From JAHEGP01 sp963751595 (GTDB lineage: Bacteria > Pseudomonadota > Gammaproteobacteria > Pseudomonadales > JAHEGP01), in contig CAVVVC010000001.1 in assembly GCA_963751595.1 (NCBI GenBank), positions 186,001-250,000 on the forward strand: DNA of 64,000 nt, read 5' to 3'. How positions within the stretch are numbered: the stretch's first letter is position 1; every line of letters begins with the position of its first letter. The notes under the pieces are model-generated. The model saw only the letters and a program-made list of their open reading frames with translations. It did no database searches and was not told the origin of the DNA. Position numbers and translations under genes: made by a program. This document shows, in pieces, positions 17,585 through 26,000 of the stretch.

Positions 17585-20245
17585 TCAGTTTTGAGGTACA
17601 GAAAACGGGTTGTTGTAATACTGGGCGCCGATATCCAGCCATTCGGTGATGAGCCGGAGTTCCGCGTCGTCCAGCATTCCCGCGTGACTGCCCCCGTCAG
17701 CGAAAGGCGCATAAAAGCGGGCGCTGGAGCTGGCACCGTTGACAGACATGACCGGCGCTACCGGAAGCGTGACCATGACCGGGATGGGGTTGCCCTGTGA
17801 GTCCATTAGCAGGTTGCCGATATCATCGGTTTCGAATAGCGGATTACCGTTGGCGTCAGTGGCCTGAACCAATTTGTCGACAAGCGCACCATCGAGGATT
17901 TCCTGCTCGGTGTCGCCAAACAGCAGCTCACGGTAAGACAGCAGGTGGTCGGGTTGTTGTGGCGATGGCAGGTCCACCAGCTCCAGTTGGCCTGCGGGCA
18001 CCTGCAGCGAGTTATCGGCATCGGTTGAGGCGTGGCAGTTTAAACAGCTATTGTCTTCCACAACCGTGACACCGTCGGTTCCGACAACGCTTCGATCCCG
18101 GTTCCACAGCGGCTGAATATGATCCGCGTAATTGATCACGATGCGGCAGTGGGTTTGCCATTGGGTATCGCAATCGGCGGCTATCGGCGCGGGCGTTTGC
18201 AGCGCCTGGTAATCGAGGGAAAACGACGGCGTCCTGGTTTGCAGAGCGGGGTCGGTCCACAGGTCTTCATATCGCAGGTTGGGAGCAACCGCCTCGACAC
18301 CGTTCAGTCTTGTCAGGGTTTCGGCCATGGTTTCCCCCGCGTTGGCGAGCAACGCGGGGTGGGTGTTGGGAAATGGCATGCTGCTGGCGAGGGCACCGGC
18401 GTTTATTGACTCGGCTTCAGCTTCCGCTCGACCGTGGGGTAACTCGCTTCGGGAGCTGTGACAGCCGTTGCACTGCCGCTCTTCCCCAGGCGTCAGTTGC
18501 AGCCAGTTATTATGGCGCTCGCCGATACGCTTGCCGTCGGCACCCAGTACCGAGAGCGCGAAAGGCACATTGGCGGGCAGTGCAAATCGGGCTGAACCAT
18601 CGGGTTCCACCATCGCATAGCCGAGAATTTCCCGCATCAGCTGGCGACTGCTTCTGCCGAAGGCCGTGGCGGGTACTTCGGCGACGGACCGATCGGGTTG
18701 GGCTACCGCCTTGACGACCCGGATAAAGCGCGCGGGGCGCTCGGTGGCAGGTGTCTGGAGTGGGTCCGCCAGGCGATCGATACCGCCACTGCTGTCGTTG
18801 CCGTCCAGATCATACACGCTGCGAATGTGGACAACGCCAAGGCGCTGCTCAACCAGCTGGGCATCGAGATCAACCCCCGGCTGCGCGTCGCCGAGATAGT
18901 CCGGTGCCGGGCGGGGCTCCAGGGCAACCACATCGGTATACATGATCCCCTCCCGGCCGCCAACTACGGGTTTTTGCGAGCCATCGGCCAGATTGTAAAT
19001 CCAGATTCCATAGAGGGGCGCTGCATCCACCACATCCTCAAGGGCAAGATTGCTCTGTGTGCAGGGCAAGAGCGTGCCATTCTCCCGTTGCAGGCGGCAC
19101 TGACTCCAGCTGACCAGTAAGCGATCGGTGCCATCGTAGAGTGGAAACGCCGAGCTGAAATAGCCGTGTGGTGAAGGAGTGTCGTTCGTGGTGACTGTCT
19201 GGAACGACAGAGAGCTTTGCCCCGGTCCCGGCAGATCGGCATTGTCGGCTGTGGGCTGATTGGCATCGATAAAGTTTTTGCTATCGATGGTTACGATGTC
19301 TCCGCCCAGGCTCGACGCCCTGTCAGGCCGCAACAGAACCAGTAGTTTTTCGTTCTCCAGCTCGCGCGCTTCGACAAAACGCACGGCACTGCCATCGGTT
19401 CCACTGTTCTGGCTGTGAAATCCGTAGACCGGGCTGAGTTCCCTGCCATCAGGCAAAATTCGGTACAGGCTGACCCGATCGTTGCTGTCGGCATTGTCCC
19501 AGCGGCTGAAAAGTATTTCTCCGCTGGCCAGCACGATCGGGTCCAGGTCGTGGCTTTGATTGAATGACAGCTGGCGGATATCACCGCCGTCGGCATTCAT
19601 GACATGGAGTACGAAAGCCTCCTGGTTGCGATTCTCATCCAGGCCGGAGTATTGCGGCTTGCCCTCATCCAGCAATATCGCCCGTGATTGGCGCTGTCGT
19701 GTCGATGAAAATACGATTCTTCCGTCGGCAAGGTAGTGGGGCGCAATGTCATGCCCGGCTTCGGCGGTGATATCGGAACTGATGACCCGGCGCAGTCTCT
19801 CGGACGCGCTGTCGTACTCCCAGATGTTCCAGCGTGGCTGGTCAGCGGGATCTGCCCCTTCAATTTCAGGAGCGCGCATCGCAAACAGGACTTTCTCTCC
19901 GTCGAAGGAAGCAGTGACATCCTTGACGTCATAAGCGGATCCCGGCGGGAAGATGGCACTGGTCAGATCGATCGCTTCGGCGCTGGGGGAGGCTCGGTCG
20001 AGTTGCAGGAGTCGCGCACCGGGGTTGAATGCTGCCGGGTCCAGTACATTGTCGCGTGACCCCGTGGTGGTGCTCAGGGGCGGTAGCGGGCGCTCCACAT
20101 AGGCGATCGGTATGTCCACCACAACCGGATCTGGCGCTTGCTTCTCACTACCGCTGCCACCGCCGCCGCAGGCCACGATCACGATGGGCAAGCCGAGAAT
20201 CAGCCCGGCTCTGAATGTCCATTCCTGTTTGCTTGAAACACTCAC
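17585..20245 (-). CDS. HzsA-like haem-binding lipoprotein
   Basis: This 886-residue lipoprotein has a lipobox (VIVAC followed by GGGGSGS), an N-terminal PD40/WD-type beta-propeller (VTASFDGEKVLFAMRAP; ADGRIVFSSTRQRQ; ASGEILFSRWDNA), and two c-type haem motifs in the C-terminal part (CNGCH near residue 595 and CLNCH near 724). The end (LDDAELRLITEWLDIGAQYY) is typical of proteins related to the hydrazine synthase alpha subunit. These homologues occur in many bacteria with no anammox metabolism, so hydrazine chemistry should not be assumed. It is divergent from three other exported genes with which it probably works. Confidence 0.83.
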   Translation of the reverse strand: MSVSSKQEWTFRAGLILGLPIVIVACGGGGSGSEKQAPDPVVVDIPIAYVERPLPPLSTTTGSRDNVLDPAAFNPGARLLQLDRASPSAEAIDLTSAIFPPGSAYDVKDVTASFDGEKVLFAMRAPEIEGADPADQPRWNIWEYDSASERLRRVISSDITAEAGHDIAPHYLADGRIVFSSTRQRQSRAILLDEGKPQYSGLDENRNQEAFVLHVMNADGGDIRQLSFNQSHDLDPIVLASGEILFSRWDNADSNDRVSLYRILPDGRELSPVYGFHSQNSGTDGSAVRFVEARELENEKLLVLLRPDRASSLGGDIVTIDSKNFIDANQPTADNADLPGPGQSSLSFQTVTTNDTPSPHGYFSSAFPLYDGTDRLLVSWSQCRLQRENGTLLPCTQSNLALEDVVDAAPLYGIWIYNLADGSQKPVVGGREGIMYTDVVALEPRPAPDYLGDAQPGVDLDAQLVEQRLGVVHIRSVYDLDGNDSSGGIDRLADPLQTPATERPARFIRVVKAVAQPDRSVAEVPATAFGRSSRQLMREILGYAMVEPDGSARFALPANVPFALSVLGADGKRIGERHNNWLQLTPGEERQCNGCHSSRSELPHGRAEAEAESINAGALASSMPFPNTHPALLANAGETMAETLTRLNGVEAVAPNLRYEDLWTDPALQTRTPSFSLDYQALQTPAPIAADCDTQWQTHCRIVINYADHIQPLWNRDRSVVGTDGVTVVEDNSCLNCHASTDADNSLQVPAGQLELVDLPSPQQPDHLLSYRELLFGDTEQEILDGALVDKLVQATDANGNPLFETDDIGNLLMDSQGNPIPVMVTLPVAPVMSVNGASSSARFYAPFADGGSHAGMLDDAELRLITEWLDIGAQYYNNPFSVPQN

Positions 20246-20583
20246 CCGGATATCTCGTTTTTTGGTCAGGGGTTCTTGTCGATGGCCACGCGTTCACATT
20301 TCCAGGTGGCGATTTCGGCGTTTTGGTAATGCAGCTTGCAATCTGTGATGCCCGGCATGGTTCGGGTTAGACAATGGAAGATAAGCCGCTTTAATGATTG
20401 TTGTAGAGCGACTCGAATGTGGCAATCGCGGGCTGAACCTAAAGACCCAAAGTGCGATTCCAGTCTCAGAACCAGCGCTCTGGCCATGGGATAACTTGCT
20501 CATGGGAACCAGCCACCAGGGGACACAACACGAGCATGCGGTGCAGAGGGTACAAGGGAGCAAGAACAGAGCGGTGGTTGGCC
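20246..20583. promoter_or_regulatory. Divergent intergenic region of the HzsA-like cluster
   Basis: These 338 bases separate the HzsA-like gene (-) from the CxxCH-protein operon (+) and must hold promoters for both. An open frame continues upstream of 20584 but lacks signal-peptide character. I found no convincing operator, riboswitch or short gene. Confidence 0.45.
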
Positions 20584-21765
20584 ATGGTAATGCTGGGTTG
20601 CTGCCTGGGCGCAAGTTTCGTGAATGCCGGAGCAAGGGATCAGGTCAAGCGAATCCATGATCGCATTACCGGCGTTCCAGCTCCCGCGGCTTTTCTCGAT
20701 ACCTGGGAGTCCCGGGTGGGTAACGAGCCTCAGGCGGTCGCCGAAGCCGCCATGGAGAACAGCGCCTTTTACAGCGTCACCCTCAAGAATATGGCAATGC
20801 CCTGGACGAACAGGGATTTTTCCGTGTTTGACGACCTCAATGACTATGTGGCGACCGTTATCGGGCTGGTTCGCGATGGCGATGACTTTCGCAAGGCGCT
20901 CTATGACGATGTTGTCTATGTCGGTGACCCAACGCTTGGCTTACCGGCATACAGCGCCGCGAATAATGCGCACTACGAAGCGCTGGAGGATCGCTTCGGG
21001 CATATCCTTGATGAGGTGCTGGTGCGCCGCAGCCAATCCTCGGTCAGTGGCTTGCCGGTGGAGGCGACAGCAGGCCTGATGACGACCCGCGCGGCGGCCA
21101 GGGCTTTTTTGATTGATGGCACCAATCGGGCAAACTTTCGCTTTACCCTGGTCAACCATTTGTGTAACGACCTCGAACAGGTCAAAGATACCAGCTTGCC
21201 TGCTGACAGGATTCGCCAGGACATCTCTCGCAGCCCCGGTGGTGACAGTCGAATCTATCTCAACAATTGTATCGGTTGTCACACGGGCATGGACCCTTTG
21301 GCCCAGGCCTTTGCCTACTATGACTTTGCCTACGATGAACAAAACGATCCCGAAGGTAACCTCGGGCGCATCGACTACAATCGCGCCGGCACCATCGACC
21401 CGCAAACGGGCAGCCGGGTGAAAGCCAAATACCATATCAACGCGAACAATTTTAAACCGGGCTACATTACGCCGGATGACAGCTGGACCAACTATTGGCG
21501 AATGGGAGTGAACCGGCGCCTGGGGTGGGATACGTCAATGGAAGGTAGTGGCAGCGGCGCCAAATCCATGGGCCAGGAGCTGGCCTACTCCGATGCATTT
21601 GCCCAGTGCCAGGTGACCAAAGTGTTCCGCACGGTTTGCCTGCGCCCCCCGGCAGACGCCGACGACAGGGCCGGAGTAGTGAACATGGTGCAGAACTTCA
21701 CCGCCAGTGGTTATCGACTGAAACAGGTGTTTGCCGATGCCGCAGCACACTGCAAGGGGGACTAG
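20584..21765 (+). CDS. Exported protein with one c-type haem motif, HzsA-like cluster
   Basis: With the ATG at 20584 the product has about 393 residues and a signal peptide (MVMLGCCLGASFVNAGA). A single CxxCH lies in LNNCIGCHTGMDPLAQAFAY, a context resembling DUF1588/DUF1592-type cytochrome-like proteins; homology is only suggested by this motif. The rest is mostly helical with conserved-looking Trp and Tyr. It ends three bases before the LamG gene, so the two are co-transcribed. Function is unknown; a periplasmic electron carrier or a partner of the HzsA-like protein is likely. Confidence 0.72.
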   Translation: MVMLGCCLGASFVNAGARDQVKRIHDRITGVPAPAAFLDTWESRVGNEPQAVAEAAMENSAFYSVTLKNMAMPWTNRDFSVFDDLNDYVATVIGLVRDGDDFRKALYDDVVYVGDPTLGLPAYSAANNAHYEALEDRFGHILDEVLVRRSQSSVSGLPVEATAGLMTTRAAARAFLIDGTNRANFRFTLVNHLCNDLEQVKDTSLPADRIRQDISRSPGGDSRIYLNNCIGCHTGMDPLAQAFAYYDFAYDEQNDPEGNLGRIDYNRAGTIDPQTGSRVKAKYHINANNFKPGYITPDDSWTNYWRMGVNRRLGWDTSMEGSGSGAKSMGQELAYSDAFAQCQVTKVFRTVCLRPPADADDRAGVVNMVQNFTASGYRLKQVFADAAAHCKGD

Positions 21766-21768
21766 GCG

Positions 21769-24282
21769 ATGCAGAGAATCGAATTGCCGGCAACCTGCGG
21801 TTTATTAACTGGCCCCACTCGGCCGTTCATGGCGCTGCTGCTTTATTTACTCGGAGGCTGCAGTGGCGGCAGTGGCTCCGATACCGTAGCCAATGCCGAC
21901 TTCGGCGCTTCTGCGGGGGCTGTCAATTATGCCGGACCACCCCCGGCCAGTGCGGATGTGCAAAGTTTTAAAGTTGCACTCTGGGACGAGCTGCAGCCCC
22001 AGAACCGTTGCGGCAGTTGTCATAGCACGGGCGGCCAGTCACCGCAATTTGTGCGTTCCGACGATATTAATCTCGCCTACAATATCGCCTCGGGCCTTGT
22101 CGACTTCGATATTCCCGCCAACTCCCGCCTGGTGCAGAAAGTTGGCGGCGGTCACAATTGCTGGTTGGCAAGCAATCTCGCCTGCGCCGACATCGTCACC
22201 GGCTATGTCACTGCCTGGGTAAGCCAGGCTACCGGCGGCGGAGCCAACGTCGTGGTGCTGACTCCACCACCCATCCGGGATGTGGGCCGTAGCCGCACCT
22301 TTCCCGCTACCCCCGATAGCTTTGCCAGCACTGTGCATCCCCTGTTGGTCGCAAACTGCGCCAGTTGCCATAGTGAAGCTGCCACTACCCAGCAGCAGCC
22401 CTATTTTGCGAGTACCGATGTTGCAACGGCCTATGCCGCGGCGCAAAACAAGCTTGATCTGGACAACCCCGCCAATTCCCGTTTGGTGATGCGGCTTGGT
22501 GCTGAATTCCATAACTGCTGGAGTGATTGCAGCGCCAATGCCGACTCGATGGAAACCGCGATCAATGCGTTTACAGCCTCCATCGAACCGACGGTGGTCG
22601 ATGCATCTCTTATCCTGAGCAAAGCGCTGCGCCTGGGAGATGGGGTGGTAGCCAGCAGTGGCGGGCGCCACGAAACCAATCTGGTTTCCCTGCATCAATT
22701 CAAGGCCGGTAGTGGCAATACCGCCTTTGATACCAGCGGTGTCAATCCGGCAATCGACCTCAACCTCAGTGGGAGCGTGGAGTGGGTCGGAGGATGGGGT
22801 ATAAAGCTATCCGGCGGCAAAGCCCAGGCCAGCACCGGCAGTAGCCGCAAGCTCCACCAAACGATAAGCTCGGCAGGTGAATATACGGTTGAAGCCTGGG
22901 TAGCTCCCGCCAACGTAACCCAGGAGGGCCCGGCCGTTATCGTCGGCTACTCCGGCGGTACCGATGCGCGCAATGTCACCCTCGGCCAGACCCTCTACAA
23001 CTACAACTTTCTCAATCGCAGTACCGCCACCGATGGCAATGGTGAGCCGATGCTGTCAAGTGCCGATGACGCTGAACGCCTGCAGGCGACCCAGCAACAT
23101 GTGGTTGCTACTTTTGATCCGGTGAATGGCCGCAGGCTATACGTCAACGGAGAGTTCACCGGCGATATCGATGAGTCGGGTGGGGGAACCCTGGTTGATT
23201 GGGATGATACCTTCGCATTGGTGCTGGGGAACGAGGTTTCGGGAGACAGGCCCTGGCATGGCGTGATTCGAATGCTTGCGATCCACGACCGGGCCCTGAC
23301 TCCCGAACAGATTGCGCAGAACTTCGAAGTGGGCGTGGGTGAAAAGTATTTTCTGCTTTTCAGCATCAGTCATCTGGTTGCAATGCCCGATGCCTACGTC
23401 GTGCTTCAGGTGAGCCAGTTCGATAGCTACAGCTATCTGTTCGAGCAGCCTTTCCTTGTCAGCCTGAACAGTAATGCCGAGCCGGGCAGCATGGTGATGA
23501 AGGGCCTTCGCATTGGCATTAACGGCAGGGAAGCCGCCAGCGGCCAGGCCTATACCAACCTTGATCTGACAGTGAGCAATGCGAGTTACCAGGCTGCTGG
23601 GCAACAACTTTCGGCACTGGGTACCGTCATTGCGCTGGAAAAAGGGCCCCAGGCGGATGAATTTTTCCTGACCTTCGAGCAGCTGGGGGAGCACCGCAAT
23701 GTCGTGTTGCAGCCGGAATTACCGGTACTGCCGCCGCCTTCTGACCTCCCGGAACAAGCTGCCATCGGTTTGCGCACCTTTGATGAAATCAACGCCACAA
23801 TGGCCGCACTAACCAGCGTTCCGGTTACGGAGGGTTCAGTCAAGGCGACCTACCAGCGGGTCAGGCAGCAATTGCCCACGGTGGAAAGTATCGAAGGGTT
23901 CCTCTCCTCGCAGCAGATGGCTATCACCCAACTGGCGATCGAGTATTGCAACGCACTGGTGGAATCGCCGTCGTTGCGCAGTGCCTACTTTGGCAATTTC
24001 AATTTCAGCGCGCCGGCCAACAACGTATTCGACACCGCGGGGCGCGACCAATTGATCGATCCCCTGTTGTCGAACATTGTGGCCAGTGGGCTGGACACGC
24101 AGTTGGTGCCGCCGGTGAGCCCGCCACCTGTTGCCCTGGTTACCGAAGTCAAAGCCGAACTCAACAGTCTTGTCGACACCATGACAGCCTGCGGTGCCAG
24201 TTGTCCCGCCAATCGCACTGCTACCACCGCCAAGGCGGTCTGTGCTGCGGCGCTTGGCAGCGCCGTGACCTTGCTTCAATAG
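21769..24282 (+). CDS. LamG-domain lipoprotein with two CxxCH motifs
   Basis: This 837-residue protein has a lipobox region (LLYLLGGC then SGGSGS), two repeated N-terminal modules each with a haem motif (CGSCH near residue 84 and CASCH near 202), each followed by LAYNIASGLVDFDIPANSRL-like or AYAAAQNKLDLDNPANSRLV-like text, and a LamG/concanavalin-like domain at about residues 280-520 (GEYTVEAWVAPANVTQEGPA; HVVATFDPVNGRRLYVNGEF). The C-terminal part is not recognised. It probably binds a polymer or cell surface and carries haem. It lies between the haem protein and the Tat-exported protein in one operon. Confidence 0.8.
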   Translation: MQRIELPATCGLLTGPTRPFMALLLYLLGGCSGGSGSDTVANADFGASAGAVNYAGPPPASADVQSFKVALWDELQPQNRCGSCHSTGGQSPQFVRSDDINLAYNIASGLVDFDIPANSRLVQKVGGGHNCWLASNLACADIVTGYVTAWVSQATGGGANVVVLTPPPIRDVGRSRTFPATPDSFASTVHPLLVANCASCHSEAATTQQQPYFASTDVATAYAAAQNKLDLDNPANSRLVMRLGAEFHNCWSDCSANADSMETAINAFTASIEPTVVDASLILSKALRLGDGVVASSGGRHETNLVSLHQFKAGSGNTAFDTSGVNPAIDLNLSGSVEWVGGWGIKLSGGKAQASTGSSRKLHQTISSAGEYTVEAWVAPANVTQEGPAVIVGYSGGTDARNVTLGQTLYNYNFLNRSTATDGNGEPMLSSADDAERLQATQQHVVATFDPVNGRRLYVNGEFTGDIDESGGGTLVDWDDTFALVLGNEVSGDRPWHGVIRMLAIHDRALTPEQIAQNFEVGVGEKYFLLFSISHLVAMPDAYVVLQVSQFDSYSYLFEQPFLVSLNSNAEPGSMVMKGLRIGINGREAASGQAYTNLDLTVSNASYQAAGQQLSALGTVIALEKGPQADEFFLTFEQLGEHRNVVLQPELPVLPPPSDLPEQAAIGLRTFDEINATMAALTSVPVTEGSVKATYQRVRQQLPTVESIEGFLSSQQMAITQLAIEYCNALVESPSLRSAYFGNFNFSAPANNVFDTAGRDQLIDPLLSNIVASGLDTQLVPPVSPPPVALVTEVKAELNSLVDTMTACGASCPANRTATTAKAVCAAALGSAVTLLQ

Positions 24283-24292
24283 GGGAAAGATT

Positions 24293-25918
24293 ATGTTCAG
24301 GCAAAAAAAGCCGCTGCACCCGGATGCACCCTTGAGGCATCCCGAACACCGCCGCCCCCGTACCCGGCGGGATTTTCTGGCCCAGGGCCTTGGGCTGGGT
24401 ATGGGGGCCGTTGTCAGCAGCCCGCTGCTCAGCCTGTTATCCAGTCCAGCCTCGGCACGCGGCTGCAATACCCTGGCTGACCCCACCAGCTGCCTCTCGG
24501 CGGATATCCAGGCGCTCAGGGATAGCTGTGATATTGCCAGCATGGGGGCCGGCAAGATCCCGTTTATCTGCATCGACCTGGCGGGTGGAGCCAATATTGC
24601 CGGTTCCAATGTGTTGGTGGGGGGGCGGGGCGGGCAGCTCGACTTTCTCAGCACCGCGGGATACAGCAAGTTGGGACTGCCCGGCGATATGACACCGGCG
24701 GCTCTGAATCCGGCAACCGGTGGCAACGATTTCATCAATACCGACCTGGGTCTGGCATTTCATAGCGACAGTGCCTTTTTGCGTGGCATTCAGGAAAAAT
24801 GCTCGGCTGCGACCCTGGCCGGAATCAATGGCGCTGTCATTCCGGCGCGCTCCGACAATGACACCGGCAATAATCCCCACAACCCGATGTTCGGTATCAA
24901 CCGGGCTGGCGCCGACGGCTCACTGCTGACGTTGATCGGTTCCCGCACCAGCGATTCTGGGGGCAACTCCATGACCCCGCTTGAACTTTTCAACCCGAGC
25001 GTAAGGCCCACCAAGGTCGATCGTCCCTCTGATGTCACCGGGCTAGTGGATGTTGGCGATCTGGTAAGCCTGTTGGAACAGTCGGACGCCGTGGCGGTTA
25101 TGGAATCCATGGCGCGTATCAGTGGCCAGAAACTGGCCCGGGTAAACACCAGGAAAACCCAGTCGCTGACGGATGCAGAAATCAAGGCTCTCGTTCAATG
25201 CGGCTATATCAAGAGCGCAGATCTTGCCGACAGATTTGGGAATCCGGCAACTCTCAACCCGGCGACCGATCCGCGTATTGTCGGCCCCGGCGGGATTTTC
25301 AATAGTAACGAGTTCAATGATCGCGAGTTCCAGAAGACCGCCTCGGTAATGAAGCTGGTGATAAACGGATTCGCGGGCGCTGGCACCATCACCATGGGTG
25401 GATACGATTATCACACGGGTGACCGTTCCACCGGAGAGATTCGGGATTTGCGGGCGGGCCGCTGTATGGGAGCCTGCCTCGAATATGCTGCACTCATGGG
25501 CAAGCCTCTGATGCTGTATGTATTCAGTGACGGCTCGGTGGCGAGCAATGGCACGGTCGACAACAGCATGGACGGGCGCGGCAAAGGTGTCTGGACCGGC
25601 GATAATTCATCGACGGCAGCAGCGTTCTTCCTGGTTTACAATCCCGACGGCAGACCCCAATTGCTCGGCGGTGACAGCAGCCAACAGGCGCAGCACCAGC
25701 AGCTCGGCTATATGCGCAGCGACGCCTCGGTGGAGACCGGCTCCACACCCGCTGCCAACAACGTCAACCTACTGGTCCAAACCATCGTGCTCAACTATAT
25801 GGCGCTGCACGGTGAGCAGGGTAACTTTGCTTCCCTGTTTCCTGGTCACGGGCTTGGCAATAGCGCGCTCATGGACAGTATGACCGCCTTTGCGCCAATC
25901 GTGTCAGGGGTGATTTGA
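24293..25918 (+). CDS. Tat-exported DUF1501-like protein
   Basis: This 541-residue protein has a twin-arginine signal (TRRDFLAQGLGLGMGAVVSS). The mature chain has an alkaline phosphatase/sulfatase-like flavour with GGYDYHTG near residue 370 and LMLYVFSDGSVASNG, resembling DUF1501 proteins, which commonly pair with DUF1800/DUF1592-type haem proteins. Tat export implies folding, perhaps with a metal, in the cytoplasm. A GGGGAAAG site sits just before its start, 11 bases after the LamG gene. Homologues are sometimes mislabelled as secretion proteins; I see no support for that. Confidence 0.72.
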   Translation: MFRQKKPLHPDAPLRHPEHRRPRTRRDFLAQGLGLGMGAVVSSPLLSLLSSPASARGCNTLADPTSCLSADIQALRDSCDIASMGAGKIPFICIDLAGGANIAGSNVLVGGRGGQLDFLSTAGYSKLGLPGDMTPAALNPATGGNDFINTDLGLAFHSDSAFLRGIQEKCSAATLAGINGAVIPARSDNDTGNNPHNPMFGINRAGADGSLLTLIGSRTSDSGGNSMTPLELFNPSVRPTKVDRPSDVTGLVDVGDLVSLLEQSDAVAVMESMARISGQKLARVNTRKTQSLTDAEIKALVQCGYIKSADLADRFGNPATLNPATDPRIVGPGGIFNSNEFNDREFQKTASVMKLVINGFAGAGTITMGGYDYHTGDRSTGEIRDLRAGRCMGACLEYAALMGKPLMLYVFSDGSVASNGTVDNSMDGRGKGVWTGDNSSTAAAFFLVYNPDGRPQLLGGDSSQQAQHQQLGYMRSDASVETGSTPAANNVNLLVQTIVLNYMALHGEQGNFASLFPGHGLGNSALMDSMTAFAPIVSGVI

Positions 25919-25940
25919 GCGCGGCGCGCTCTTCGTCAAC

Positions 25941-25995
25941 CCGGTGGCCGGATCCCGGTGGCCGGCAACCCGGTGGCCGGCACCCCGGTGGCCGG
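25941..25995. repeat. Four tandem copies of CCGGTGGCCGG between convergent genes
   Basis: CCGGTGGCCGG occurs at 25941-25951, 25955-25965, 25970-25980 and 25985-25995, spaced 14, 15 and 15 bases apart. Each unit has CCGG at both ends and can pair with itself or with its neighbours. The array fills almost the whole gap between the stop of the Tat gene (25918) and the stop of the PQQ dehydrogenase (26001). Confidence 0.9.
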
Positions 25996-26000
25996 TAATA

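Noticed and set aside
17585..20245. Hydrazine synthesis or anammox metabolism from the HzsA-like protein
   Set aside because: No HzsB/HzsC or hydrazine dehydrogenase is present, and HzsA relatives are widespread in bacteria without anammox.
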